Assembly (NCBI GenBank): GCA_038496675.1
Contig: CM076651.1
Span: 25,746,148-25,810,147 of the forward strand
Direction: 5' to 3'
From: Rachycentron canadum
Lineage: Eukaryota > Chordata > Actinopteri > Carangiformes > Rachycentridae
Length of the DNA: 64,000 nt
Part shown: one piece after another, positions 12,656 to 24,720 of the stretch
Numbering within the stretch: position 1 is the first letter of the stretch
Layout of the letters: each line of letters begins with the position of its first letter
Notes under the pieces: generated by a model
Told to the model about the DNA's origin: nothing
What the model saw: only the letters and a program-made list of their open reading frames with translations
Database searches by the model: none
Translations under genes and position numbers: made by a program

Positions 12656-12926
12656 ATCATCTGCCAAATGTCACAAGCCTCGCTCGCTTCTTTGAAATGG
12701 ATCATCAAGAGGTGCTCCAGCATGTTGTCACAAGGTGGCTGTCACTTCTGCCAGCTGTTGAGTGCATCCTGCACAGCTGGTCCGCTCCTCGCTCCAACTT
12801 CCTCTCTGAAGGAGACGGCGCAGTACGGTGTCGAGATACGCCAGCTCCCGGGAGGAAACGCACACGACGTGTTTTCCAAACAGCAGTCCTGAACTTGGAG
12901 GAAATTTCTATCTATGACTTTTATTC
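12656..12926 (+). pseudogene. hAT-like transposase remnant
   Basis: One frame around 12660-12815 reads SLARFFEMDHQEVLQHVV followed by TRWLSLLPAVECILHSWSA. The TRWLSL word, followed by a spaced hydrophobic/aromatic stretch, resembles the central region of hAT-superfamily transposases and of host proteins derived from them. The upstream frame is closed by a stop near 12645. The frame downstream drifts into unrecognisable sequence, with a possible weak continuation (AVLNLEEISIYDFYS). Only a short piece of a protein of several hundred residues is left, so it is inactive. A domesticated hAT-derived gene exon is the alternative, but no splice sites support it. Confidence 0.45.
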
Positions 12927-15900
12927 AGGTGCAGTTTTTTTTAAAAAAAAAGCTCTTTTATTTGGCGATGGTATGACATTCAAAATGCCCCCGAGCAAAG
13001 AGTTTACCATTAAGCCAGTTGAGGCTTTCAAAACCAGATTCTAGATTCTGCTGGCACAGACATGTCAGGTGCATAAATGTATATTTACAAGAAGCAGCTA
13101 TAACACGGACAAGCTGCATTAAATATTTATTAGCGATGGTGTGATGCAGTTGGTTTTCGGGCCCGTGCTCCCTCTGTCACATGGCCCGAACCCGACGATG
13201 TTGTGCTCCTTTCACAAAAACGCTGACAACTTGTACGACCAAAGCTGTTTTGTTGCACATGACAAGACGGCGTGTGACCCTGAAGCCTGATGGACGCTCT
13301 GACCATCCATGTTTCTATTGTCTTCAGTCTTGTGACACTTTGGACCGAGCGAAACGCAATGTTTGTGCATAAGAAAGACTCAGCATGAAAAATGAATGTA
13401 AGTCAATGGAAAACGAAGGCGAGGTGACATGAACTGATTAAAGATGTGTTGTTTTTGCTTCATGCTGATCCCGGGTCACATTTCTGTGATTTTCCTTGAC
13501 CTCTTTTGTCTTTCCACGGCCTAGTGTGTGTGTTGAATATGTATTAGAATAATAATAATAAGTTCATTTGATATTATTTTGCCATAAATCCTGAGCACTT
13601 TGTATCCAGTGCGGGAGTTCTTTTGTAGGAGTGAGGATTCTTTAACGTCTGCATTTTTTGAGGGTTCGATTCTGTCCATTTATTTGTTGCACCGCTGACC
13701 TCCACTGTGGTTGGAGAAAAGAGAAAAACCCTTGACTCTCGCATCAAACCCCTGCGTGCATTTCACGCAGCAGTGCTTCTTCATAACAACTTTATGTGAA
13801 GACATTTTAATTCGCCACCAACTGGTCCTCAAAGTGCGACATCCAATCAGAGTGCAGTGTAGCTGTGGGTGGTAAACAAGGTGGGATTCTATCTTTTGTT
13901 ATTAGCTATAAAGCATAAGTATGAATAGATTCAAAAACTGTCAATTTTGATGGATGGATAACACCAACATCTGGAACTGGAGACAGGAAAGACTGAACAG
14001 CGAACGACGATGAGGAGGTCCTTGTTATTTTCACCATAAAAAAGGGCGAAGCCTTGACCTCGAATTATGAGGCATGAAGGGTTTTTTTAATTTTTTTTTT
14101 TATTTCTGTTACTTGGTCCTGCAGGAGAAGAATTTAGATGCTTCTCACAAAAACAGCCCTTGTGTTCAAAATATTAGTTTTGCTACAGGCGCATTGAACA
14201 AAATGTAGGTGTATGTGGCAACAATGGATCCTGATCCTTATCTGTGATCCATGTTTACTCCGAAGACCGAAGCAGCATTTTAATGTTGCACTGTGTCGGT
14301 CACGGACGTCTGACGTGTGGCGTTTTGCTGGAAATTGATGGCGGTGATGTCACCAACTTGACTAGAAGCTTGAGTAGAAGAAAAGATGTGAAAGAGGCAA
14401 GAGTTAACGCTGCTGTTGCTTCCACATCTGGAGACAGATGTCGGTGAGTAAAGGAATGAGGTTTAATGCGCTCGGAGCATAACGCACAAATAGCTGCTTT
14501 AACTTCTGTATATCCTAGTAGTGGGTGTGTGACAGATATCTCAACATCTGCTGGACTTCCTGGTGAATAAAAAGACCTGAGAAGGTCAACGAGTTCACTT
14601 CGTGTTGCGCCTGACTGAGAGTGGGATGGAGCTTTATCTTGGACTGAGGACTGTGTTCATGTGCACCGTTTGAGAGAGGGTTTATTATCTTGATCTATTT
14701 TTCAGCACCATGACACGAGATCGTCATTTATCACAAAAAAAGATCGTGATACTGTAAACTGCTGCTGTCCCGGCTGTCAGTCATCTTCCCGCACCTGTAA
14801 ATTCTTCCACAGAAGTCGGCGCCGAAGCTATCGGTGTTGTGATGCGTTTGGTTTTCTTCAGCGCCTACACGTCGTTCTCCATCCTCTCAGTTTGTCAAAG
14901 TAAAAACCAACGTACTGAGCAACTCCCTGACCCACTGTATTTTCTCTGGAGAAACTCAATTCCAGGTATTACCTTTGTGTCTTTTTTTTTTTGTGCTAAA
15001 ATGGGACGTATCTGCCCATAATCAAACCTTATTATGTGACTCTGCTCCAATATTAACAGCAAACTACAGAATAATACACTCGATCGATTCACCTCTTGAT
15101 TACAAATTTCTCCCGGGAACTGTGCTCAATATATATGGTTAAATTGATCCTTAACGTCACGCCAGTGTTGCTTATATGCCAGAGGTAGAAAGAAAAATGA
15201 AACTCCTGAGAGATGAAGTGTGAGCGAGAGAGAGAGGGGGGAGCTTAAGGGAAATAAAAGAATGGCGGCATCAGAAGGAAAGAGCTGTTCAGATGTGTGA
15301 AGTGTAAAGCCAATCTATTTGCTACCACGGCGATGACAGGGGCGGGCGGGCGTTAAATATCATAACGGCGCAGAGGTTGAGTGGCAAATCCACCTTTCCT
15401 CTGTCCCTTCCATCCATTCACCCATTTGTCCATCTGTCCGTCTCTACATGAGGAGGGAGGGGCTGGAGAGAGATGGCTGTCAGTCACTGGAGGGGGGTGG
15501 GGGCAGATGTGGAGGTGTGGAGAGAAAATGTAGTGATGATGGATAAACAGAGGAGGAATTAGAGGGACAGAGAGGTGGAGAAAAATGAAGGAGATTTTAA
15601 GTGGAGAGTGTGTGTACTTTTGTACAGATACCCCCACCCAGACCCCACATGCGTGTGGTGTTAACGTGATCTCTCTCTGGGTAATGACATCTGTCCGTTA
15701 CACCTCGTGTTATATGAGCAGACTAGAAGAAGAGACTGTGACAAATCAAGGGTCAAACATTAGCTCAAGTCATGAAATAAATGGCAGATCTTTATTCCAC
15801 TCTATCGTCTTCTTTATAAAATAAATTCGTTTTTTCCTGAAACGAATTTCAGCAATTCTGCCCTCGAGATCCTGTCATGAAATCTGCAAGAAAATTTACA

Positions 15901-16320
15901 TGATCAGATTGACTGTTATTTTTTTTACTGTTAAATATAACAGTAAAAACAAATGTAATTTCATAAAGTAACATGAAAGCAAGTCTAAAAAAAAATGATT
16001 TTTAAGAAGTGATTTAAAAGGTTCTCCTCTTCTTATCTACTCAAACACATGTATTGTTTGTTTTTTGTTGTCTGATAATGACAGACTGGTCTGGTGTGTG
16101 TGTCTGACAGGGAGAGGCAACAAGGGGCAAATCATTGCTCTGCTCACAGCACTGCAGTGAAATCAGGCTTCATCCATTTGAAATAGTAAAAATAAAATAT
16201 TTTCAGTTCATTATGAAATTGCTTTATGACTAATCAGACTGCGGATGTCATTAGAGTAGCTGGTCCTTTCATGTGGACCAGGATGCACTTGCATTCGCAC
16301 CAAGTGGCGGTCCTCCGTGA
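12927..16320. other. Anonymous non-coding stretch
   Basis: No gene was recognised. A 67-codon frame at 14244-14447 runs into a donor-like GTGAGTAAAG at about 14442, but no acceptor or family match supports an exon. A purine-rich run lies at 15210-15245, and the 15425-15535 segment is G-rich. Confidence 0.45.
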
Positions 16321-16585
16321 AGGCGGAGCTCAGGAGGGGTGAGACTGAGACCATGAACTCATTACAAACGAAACATGTACTGTGCTAATAAATCAAGGTA
16401 GAAGTAGGGACACTTTCCCATAGACTTCAATAAAATCTGACTTCTTTACCAACCAGTGGAGTCGCCCCCTGATGGTCATTAGAGAGGATGAAGGTTTGAG
16501 GCTCTTCAGCATTGGCTTCTAAGTCTGAACCTCTTCGCCAACACTTCACTGCTGAAGACATCTTTTATAGTCGGCCTTCCCTCCT
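16321..16585 (-). repeat. Dispersed family A, copy B (reverse)
   Basis: Read on the minus strand this matches the head and core of family A: a TATAAAAGATG-type head near 16560-16570, AGAGCCTCAAACC, GACCATCAGGGGGCGACTCC, then the ATTGAAGTCTATGGG and TTATTAGC words. It is more diverged than copies A and E in the part after TTATTAGC. The tail is present only as a short GGAGCTCAGGAGG segment at the left end. Confidence 0.75.
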
Positions 16586-17017
16586 ATTTTTCTAAAAAGG
16601 ACCTTGGTGTCCAGATCTGGCTTGTGGACCAGGTCAGTTTCTGAGAGTCTGGAAAGACACAAACCTGAGGCTTGTTCAGGGCCTGTGTGGATTTTTTGCT
16701 GACACCATTATTTCTTGGGATGAAAAAAAAAAAAAAACTTGGCTCCTTCCAGTTATAACAAACTTCTTTCTCTTTTCTTCATTCTCTTAGCTTGAAAATC
16801 CAAATTTTAATCATGAGTATAGTCGATATATTGGGTTTATGGGCTTAACATCCAGTGTTTATAATGCTGAGTATATATTGGTAATAGAAAGTTATATTTT
16901 AATTAAAGTTTACTACAACTCCTCCCCCATCCCTGCCATGCCCCCAACATGTGAATACACAGATAGACAGCAGTGTGCAACTGAGAGCAGAAGTATTTAA
17001 AAATTCTGGGTTTGGAC
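16586..17017. other. Anonymous non-coding stretch
   Basis: No gene was recognised; an A-run lies at about 16722-16737. Confidence 0.5.
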
Positions 17018-17040
17018 TTTTTTTTTTTTTTTTTTTTTTT
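17018..17040. repeat. Poly(T) tract, T23
   Basis: An uninterrupted run of 23 T, possibly the reverse-strand tail of a retroposon, although no body was recognised to its left. Confidence 0.95.
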
Positions 17041-17058
17041 GTAATTTGAGAGGGGGCC

Positions 17059-17424
17059 ATGTTTGAGCTAAAATGGGTGTTAAATTGCTCGTTAAGGCCC
17101 ACAGTCACACCAGCATTTAAATCAGCCAAATTACACAGTGGATATACTCATGTCAGTGGAACAGTGAAGGGTATCTGCTTACAGCGACACAGAACATCTG
17201 TGGGAACCATCCACGTCAAGTTCAACTTTGCTGAACTCTGGCACATGAATTTGGCACTGGACTATTCCCAAACCGTCTCGACAGTTTCTCAGGTCTTTGA
17301 GGGGACTGGTGCTAGTGCCGCTAACCCGTATGGGTCCTGCTTTATTTTAGAAAAAGGTCATCTGCAGAACAAACCTTTTGACTTGTGCTGCACCACTTTT
17401 ATTTTCTGTAAATTGGAGAGATGA
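17059..17424 (+). other. Unrecognised 121-codon open frame
   Basis: This is one of the two longest uninterrupted frames outside the gap. It begins MFELKWVLNCSL and contains RTSVGTIHVKFNFAELWHMN. It has some protein-like character but matches no family I know. It sits just right of a T23 tract, so it may belong to an old repeat. A random frame of this length is expected in 64 kb read six ways, so gene status is doubtful. Confidence 0.15.
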
Positions 17425-18454
17425 AATTGACACCTGAGATCCAATCCAGACCACCTCCAAATGTCCCGATGTGCATTAACATGTTGTCAAATGGGATATC
17501 CAGAACACACCAGCTCCGGTTGGTTTGGTTTGCAGCTGTGTTTGGTTCATCCAACCTCTAACATGTAGCAGTGGAGCCTCAGGATAAATTACACTTCATC
17601 AGGATGAGTGACAAGCAAGGTGGTGCGGACGTCATAAGCACCAGTGACTCGGGCCAAGAGTGAAGTTATCCCCCCAACCTACGTGCACATGTGGACGGAG
17701 ACACACATATGCAACGTGAACATATACCATTTAAATTTGACAGCTTGTCTCGTAGAGTTGACAGAATGTTTGTCATTTAGATGAGGGAAATGCCTTCTCT
17801 GCACTTCTCTGTAATTAGGGGTCAAAAGGTTTGAACACATTCGTTTTCTCCAAGGCTTCTTATTTTAGCTCACATCATCTATAACTGTCATTTTTCACCG
17901 TGGCTAATTCATTCACATTTCATAGGTTTGCCAAAGCACACAAATGAACTTCTTGGCTAATTGTCAGTTAAGCCTTTTCTCTAGTGTGTGTATTATTTAC
18001 ACTTGGTCAGAGATGGTGTAAGCAATGATTTAAGCAATGTTATTGGTGGTTGTACTTTACTACCTTGTTAAAAACGAGCAAAACTGGTCCAATTTTCCCC
18101 AAGAACAACTCCATTACACTAAACTAACTGAAAATGGCATGTTTGATGACATTAGAACTTTTAAATAACTCAGAAAGGTGTGAGTTGTGTAAAAGTAAGG
18201 AGGCTACATCTGTTGTTTTTGTGAATCATACGTATTTATTTCACAGTTGATGTCCTGAGCTGCTCAGGTCTCATTCTCAGGTTGTAGATACAGATTGTTA
18301 ACATTAATTAGGCATCTGACAACAAAAATATGATATTTTTAATGTCATCTCAACTGATTATAGGCTACTGTGGTTCTCTGCTGAAGAGGATGGATTTAAA
18401 TTCAATACGTGCACAGGTTTTGCAAACAAGATTTTCAATTGTAATATAACCACT
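17425..18454. other. Anonymous non-coding stretch
   Basis: No gene or repeat was recognised. Confidence 0.5.
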
Positions 18455-18990
18455 ATTTTCTATGTGAAGATCTGGTAGGGGTCAGCATGGACACCCTGAC
18501 CGGTTTGAGGCTACACAGCCCCAAACACAACAAACTGTGATGCTCTGTGTTCTGACAGCTTTCTATCAGAACCAGCATGAACTTCTTCATCAGTCTGAGC
18601 TCCAGTAGCTCTTCTGTTGGATCAGACCACAGGGTCCAGCCTTCACTCCCCACCACCATCACTGAGCCTTGACCCCTGACCCTGTCTGTGGTCCAGTGGT
18701 TCTGCAGTGTTGGAGAAGCTCTGACCGGTCGTCACATCACAGTTTGGTCAAAGTCAAAGTCCCTCACATCCTCACACTTCAACTTTATCAACTTCAGGAC
18801 TAAATGATCAGCTGCTGCCTGATATATCCACCACTGACAGGTAACCATGGTAACCAGGTAAATCTCACCACTGACAGGTAACTATGGTAACCAGGTATAT
18901 CCACTGCTCACAGGTAACCATGGTAACCAGGTAATCACTGTTATTCACTTCACTAGTCAGTGGTCATAATGTTATGGCTGATCATTGTCA
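18455..18990 (-). mobile_element. Tc1-like transposon remnant, one end only
   Basis: The right end carries GGTCATAATGTTATGGCTGA (18962-18981), which is a terminal inverted repeat phrase of a widespread vertebrate Tc1-like family. On the minus strand the interior continues into the N-terminal half of the transposase gene. Fragments that still read as protein include QNTEHHSLLCLGLCSL and KPVRVSMLTP at about 18470-18550, matching the end of the DNA-binding region. Frames are broken and the element is cut off near 18455, so the catalytic half and the other terminus are missing. It contains a local three-unit minisatellite at 18835-18935. The family is DNA-mediated cut-and-paste (IS630/Tc1/mariner superfamily). 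Confidence 0.8.
18835..18935 (+). repeat. Three-unit minisatellite with X-box-like motifs
   Basis: A unit of 36-37 bp around ACAGGTAACCATGGTAACCAG is present three times inside the Tc1-like remnant. Each unit holds the word GTAACCATGGTAAC (18841-18854 and 18914-18927 perfect; 18878-18891 with one change, GTAACTATGGTAAC). The word fits the RFX-factor X-box consensus GTNRCC-(0-3)-RGYNAC. The related transposon family normally has this region once, so the repetition arose after insertion. Confidence 0.85.
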
Positions 18991-20948
18991 ACATGTCTGT
19001 TTTCAGTGGTGACCGGTTACATTAACATAGTTGTGTTAGCTGACTTGCTGTTGTCCAGACCTTATTATTAATTTGTTTGGCACATGTTGCCAAACGTGGG
19101 CCAGAGTTGTGAGATGCTGAGGATCTAGATCGACATCTACTGGCAGTGACAATCACTTACAGAACATTAATTGAATATAGAAATTGTTGTTTTTTCTTTC
19201 TCAAAAATTCAAACTCAGTTCAGAGCAGATTAGCTCTGATTGGCTGCTCTGAACTGACATTAACATTAAAAGATACATTTTCCAGTGGGTCTGATGTAAG
19301 TCAGACACTTATCACTATGTTTACATCCACACTAATATCCCACTTTAATTGATGGGGTCTGTGAACAGCACATTCTGTTTGGATATTTAAAATTTGACCT
19401 TATTCTGAATTTAGCATTTGTGTTGTGAAATACCCTTTAAATAAAAACCCAGAAACAACAGTTTGCAAGCATGTGCTAGTATCTATTCTTAGACATTATG
19501 ACGAACTTGGAAATCAGGTTTTTTGATATATCACAAATATCTCGACAAATTTTTTAGTAAACTGGTCGAAGCTGAATCAGATAACGCACGGCTGCATATT
19601 AGTGGAATAATAATCTTGACGAACCACTTAATCATCTTACTGGGACTGTTGTCTTCTTTTGAATGGGGCAAAAACTGTAATGTTTGTACTGACTATCCAC
19701 ATATCTGGTCTAAATGCATCCCCTTCAGCACCTCCCCCAACCACCCCCACCAACACTTCTTCAGGTGTAACTTGTGACTTCAGAAACTTCTAAACCTTAA
19801 AACACTAAACTTCAAAGGTCTCTTGTGAGCTTGTCAGCCCTGTCTTTATGTTTTACAATAGGTGGAAGTTTTGAAGCGAACAAAAGAGAACAAACAGTGA
19901 TGCATTCAAAGGTGAAAGGTGAAATAGCCGGAAGAGTCGGGAGACAACCTGAGCTAAGATGTTTTAGGGTGGGGATAATGGTGGTCCTGAATGCAGAGGT
20001 AAACTGGAAGCTCAAACCGGGTGACGGAGGGCAGGGGGAAACAAAGGAGGGAAGAACAGAGAGCAACATACTGTTTGAGTTTACTTTTAGTGGGAGAGAA
20101 AGACAGCAGTTCAGGAATCAACAAGCACACACACAAGCATCATACCATGTGATGCTGAGGAGTGTTTGTATGGTGGGTCACTCTGACTGAGTGCTGCAGG
20201 TGTTATTTACCCCTGCCTGTATGGCCCGGCACTATGCCATGAAAAAAAAACACTGATGGGCTGTTTCAAAGAGCCTTACCTGCTCTTTCAGCATCAAAAA
20301 GTGCACTTAGGAGCCTCTGTAATTTTCTATCCCTTTCCTCAGTTCTGGCTGAGTTATATTATGATGAGCAATACTCTCTCTCTCATCCTCTCTCCAACCA
20401 CCATTCTTTTCATCCTCACCCCTCCTCTCCAATCCCCTCTGCCCTGGCTATTTCATATGCTACACTGAAGTGTTGTTGCATTAATAACAAACCTTGACTT
20501 TTACAAAAACGGGAAAAAAAAAGAAAAAATCACTTTAAATTCAGTATACTCCTGGTTTTGATTCGGCTGTAATCAGAATTGTATGCAAAAATGCACAAGA
20601 TTGATGTGTAAATGTGCCGCAGATGTACTGAAGATGTAATCATTCAAAGCACCTCAGGAGGTGATGCATTTGGGCGCATTAAAAACACGGTGTAAACGCA
20701 GTGTGCTGCCAATCAACATAGGGCCATGATTATATACAGCGGACAATCATTTGCATATGGATCTAATCAAGCTCATACGTGACAGGCAGCACAGATGCAA
20801 AGTGAAATTGACTGAACATTGAGGCCAAACTACTTTTGGAGATGCAATATTTTGGACGTCACAAATGGTTTTAATAGTGCCTATTTAGTAATCTTTCAAT
20901 CAAGGCCATAGACTGAATATATAATGCACTATTCATATTGTATATTTA
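18991..20948. other. Anonymous non-coding stretch, partly CNE-like
   Basis: No gene was recognised. A 121-codon frame at 19825-20190 is unrecognised and overlaps another on the minus strand. The segment 20560-20860 is non-repetitive and holds ATTTGCATAT (20750), GATTGATGTG and AATCAAC words, making it a candidate conserved non-coding element. Confidence 0.4.
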
Positions 20949-20981
<33 letters not shown>

Positions 20982-21002
20982 GTATGTATGTATGTATGTG
21001 TG

Positions 21003-21040
<38 letters not shown>

Positions 21041-21060
21041 CACACACACACACATACACA
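20949..21060. repeat. Compound (TG)(TA)(TATG)(TA)(CA) microsatellite
   Basis: In order: (TG)n 20949-20967, (TA)n about 20968-20981, (TATG)n 20981-21000, (TA)n about 21004-21040 with one TG break, then (CA)n 21041-21060. The TG arm on the left and the CA arm on the right are complementary, so the tract can fold into one long hairpin. Confidence 0.97.
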
Positions 21061-24000
21061 ATATCTTTGATATGCAACAGTTTGCCAATATGTTTGCCTA
21101 TGAGTGTAGATTTGAATTTGAGAAATTTTAAATCAATTCTATGTTAGTCCTTGATGTTTGTTAGCGCTCACTGAATTTAGTTGCTGCCAGCTCACACTGT
21201 TTTCTCCATAGGTAAGTTCAGTGTAACAGTTCAATATGTGTTGGAGCATGATTTTGTGTTGCCAAATGTTTTGAGGTGAGAGAGACTGGACCAATAGGCT
21301 GAACTCAATTCTGCTCAATATTAATTTCATATCTTTATGAAAAGCAGTAAACTGTGTGGTTTTGATCAGCTGCTACGTGTGAGAGTAGAGAGAGCAGGAA
21401 CAGTAAAAACTCATCAACATCATATTTAATACATAACTATTGTGAACAAAATGTGCATTGACTGCTACATCCCTAGATATGTAAAACTTGGTATTTAAGT
21501 CCTGGTTGCTTTTGCAGCTTAGCTTGCAAAGCTTCAGATGTCCATGCAGATGTCAGTCAAATTCTTGTATTTCTCTGCGCTTAGTCTGGTGATTTAAATT
21601 GTCCTTAAACATACCGATCTGTATTCTCCGTAAAAGCAAGCACGCGGCTTCACCTTTGACTTCAGTGGATCACTACTTAAAGGTCCATGTCCATGTCTGA
21701 GAGCTAACAGCTAACTACCACCACGCTACATTCGCTCACACTGATGCACAAATGCACATAAATTGAAAAGAAGAAGAAAAAAACACATTCAAAATAAAAG
21801 CAATGCACTTGCGTTCCTTTCATGCTTATGAATTCACGTGGCCAGTGAGAGTCAAATAATTACTTCACCCAATAACTACAGACAAGTGAGTTTGACATTG
21901 TTCAACTGTGTGCACACTGTGTCAGCTGCATGACTATGAAATATTAGGTTAAGTTGGATAAACTCAAAAAAAGCTCTAAACTTGTGACTGACCTTTTTTT
22001 TTTTTTCAGTTGAGCCACCTCATACATTTTTACAGTGTGATATGTGGTAAATGATGTGTTTGAGGAAAAATCCAATTTCTGTGTCAGAGATTTGTTCCAA
22101 CCCAAATGTAAATTTAGTCCAAAGATCAACAATCCCTTTTTATTTGTATCAATTTATTCTTTTTTTTTTTTCAGTACTGAGACAATTCACCCAATCACAG
22201 ACTCTAAGGCAAATAAACCAAAACATCTTTGCTGTAGTTTTCTGTTTACTCCATCTATGACTTGGGTCAGGAACGCATGAAAATGCCAATATTTAAAGGC
22301 AGTAAACAACAACAGTAAATTCCAGACATATTAATTGCTTAATTGCTGAGAGTATTTTATCCACCATATTAACATAAGCAATTCCTTGGAAGGGTAGTGC
22401 TAGCATAGCAGAAAATTGCCCTGGGGGGCTTTGGGGAATTAGAAAGGCAGATTGCATGACGTGGTGGAGGGAGAAGTCTAAGCTAGCGGAACCGACATTT
22501 GAAGCTTTTTTTTCCTCTCCTAATTATGATCCTTCTGTGCACTTTTTACTCGACTCTCCTTCCTCCAAAACTCTTTCAAAGCTCATTTCATTCACTTGGA
22601 AGGGATCTGTCATGTGGAAAATAAGCTTCAATGTTTGTTTTTTATTTTTTTGTGTACTAATGAAGAGACATCCTTTTTAAATGACATGACATCAAGCTTC
22701 TTAAAGTCTACTTTTGAGCTGGAAAACAGGAAAAAATAATGTCAGGATCCTTATCCTAATGTTTATCAAAGTCAAAGGTGTATGACACAGATTCGTGCCC
22801 CATTTTTGAATTTTTACTCATTCTTATTATTTCAAATTCACCTCAGTCGAACAGTTCATGCAATATTCTTCAATCTCCTCTGTTTGTTTTTTGCATTTAT
22901 TTCTCACAGTTGTTCTTCTTCCCTCATTTCCATCCAAACATTGCCCACCCATCCGGCATGAAACAAAGAATAAAACCTCCTAAACGAGATCACCCACCAT
23001 GTAATCTCGCCAAACAAATGACGAACACCCACTGCTTTAGAGAAACACTGGCCGCAAACGGCTCCCGTTGTCCGTGATTGCAACTAGCACGCACGGATAA
23101 GTGCACCACGCTGACGGCAGCCAAAGCATGGTGAGCTGCTCTGCTTTCATTTCCATTTACCCTGCGCTGTTTGCTGACTCCGGAGATGCTTGTATTAATG
23201 GGAAATTGAAAGTAATGAAATGCTGAAGGAAGAAATAAAACTCACCCCTCCCCCCCCGCCCTCCCTGCTTTCACCTCTATCTTTCCATACGTGCTGTGAA
23301 CATGCACATTACCACACCGTGCTGTGAAGCTCGCCCCTTGTCCATTCTGGCTCATTACAATGATAAAGGTCTGTGGAAAAGCCCCAATCCTTCATTCTCC
23401 AGGCTCTTTCCCGTCAGCACTTTCCCCAAGATATTGTTGAGGGAAATCTGCCAGCGTTTCCTTCACATTTTCTCTCTCTTCTAATACAAGTTGACCTCTG
23501 TCACTTCATCTTCACAGCAGTCGAAGGCCACAATAAGAGCAGTTGTATTACAAGTGATTGTGACTCCAAACTTAAATCTGCCTGCTGGGGCTGTGACGCG
23601 CTGTACTGCTAAGGGCCTGCCGACTCGAGTCTTAACACTCTTCTTCCTTTCTTTTTTTACTTTCTTATCCGTCTGTACCTCTCTGCTCATTGCTACTATT
23701 TCCTTCCTGTCTTGGTGACTATTTGAGTGATCTGCTGGAAGAATAGAAAGGATATTCTAAATATCTAACACAAATCTTTCTTGGAAGAAGAGTTTGTGTG
23801 AGTGCTGCCAACACTGCAGGTCAGACAGTGTGAGGGCAGCTCGCATTGAAACTGATGTTTCTGTTATTTTGCTCTATTTTATTGTGAAATACCAGCAGTG
23901 TAAAGACTTTTCGATTATTTTATCCTTTCCTGAAAGAGTATGTTGATTATTTTCCCCACTGAAATTGCCTCCTCTATTTTCAGTGTTATGGGATAAATTT

Positions 24001-24204
24001 CCATCTACTGTTTTATACACTGACCAACTTATGCTTCGGACTTTTCTGTTTCAAGATACAACTGCTGAGTGCTGCCTCTCACGACTGTTTATAAAAATGG
24101 ACGTAGAGAGTGAGGCCAGTGCTGAAGATCTCTGTTTTAGCAGCTTTAGGCTCCATCTCTGGATTCATTGTCTGAGTTGATGTTGGTCAGTTCTGGGGTC
24201 TAAA
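21061..24204. other. Anonymous non-coding stretch
   Basis: No gene was recognised. Oligo(T) runs lie at about 21993-22006 and 22158-22171, and a C-rich run at 23249-23260. Near 24085-24130 the words ATAAAAATGGACGTAG and CCAGTGCTGAAGAT resemble the head of family A, but the core does not follow. Confidence 0.45.
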
Positions 24205-24720
24205 ACCCTGTGATGGATTCAGGGTCTCTTCAAAATTATCAGTCTCTAACCTTCCATCCTTTTCTGAAGTACTGGAAAGACCTCGGGGCCTGTTGCTGCC
24301 CTGAAACCACTTTTTATCTCCTGCTTACTGCAGATTCAAATTCCACATTTATGCTTCTCTTTCTAGATCTGTTTGCAGCTTTTGATACCAAAGATCACAG
24401 AACCATGTTGGTGTCTCTGGCCTGGCTACTGCATGATTAAAGTCTTGTCTGTAACACTGCATCGGTATACTCTGATTTGAAATAAGGAGTACCCCAAGCC
24501 TCCATTCTTGGCCCTTTCTCTCTTTATATTTTAACCTAATCATTCATAGCAACATTAATATCCATTGTTACACTGATGATACTGCACGAGTTTGAAGACG
24601 TAACGTGATAAAAGCCAGTAACCTTGGTGTTATGGTTGATCCTTCCACCTTAGATCAGCTGATTAAGACCTTTCACCTACGTAACATCGCTAAAGTCTTT
24701 TCTGTTGTCAACTGAAAAAT
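24205..24720 (+). pseudogene. L2/Rex1-type LINE reverse transcriptase fragment
   Basis: Frames in this stretch read like pieces of a CR1/L2/Rex1-clade reverse transcriptase in the right order. LLFLDLFAAFDTKDH near 24355-24400 corresponds to the first catalytic aspartate block. GVPQASILGPFSLYI near 24490-24530, in another frame, corresponds to the template-grip block. CYTDDTA near 24570-24585 corresponds to the Y-x-D-D active site. NLGVMVDP followed by IKTFHLRNIAKV near 24620-24700 corresponds to the C-terminal part. Stops and frame changes lie between the pieces, and the spacing is shorter than in an intact enzyme, so the copy is dead and internally deleted. No endonuclease domain was recognised upstream. 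Confidence 0.8.

Noticed and set aside
13660..13690. GGGTTCGATTC resembling a tRNA B box
   Set aside because: No A box or cloverleaf-forming arms in the surrounding sequence.
14760..14860. Cysteine-rich frame (CCCPGCQSSSRTCKFFHR) suggestive of a zinc-binding domain
   Set aside because: Cysteine spacing fits no known THAP, BED or C2H2 pattern, and there is no supporting context.
19825..20190. 121-codon plus-strand frame
   Set aside because: Length expected by chance in 64 kb; overlapped by a minus-strand frame and unlike any known family.
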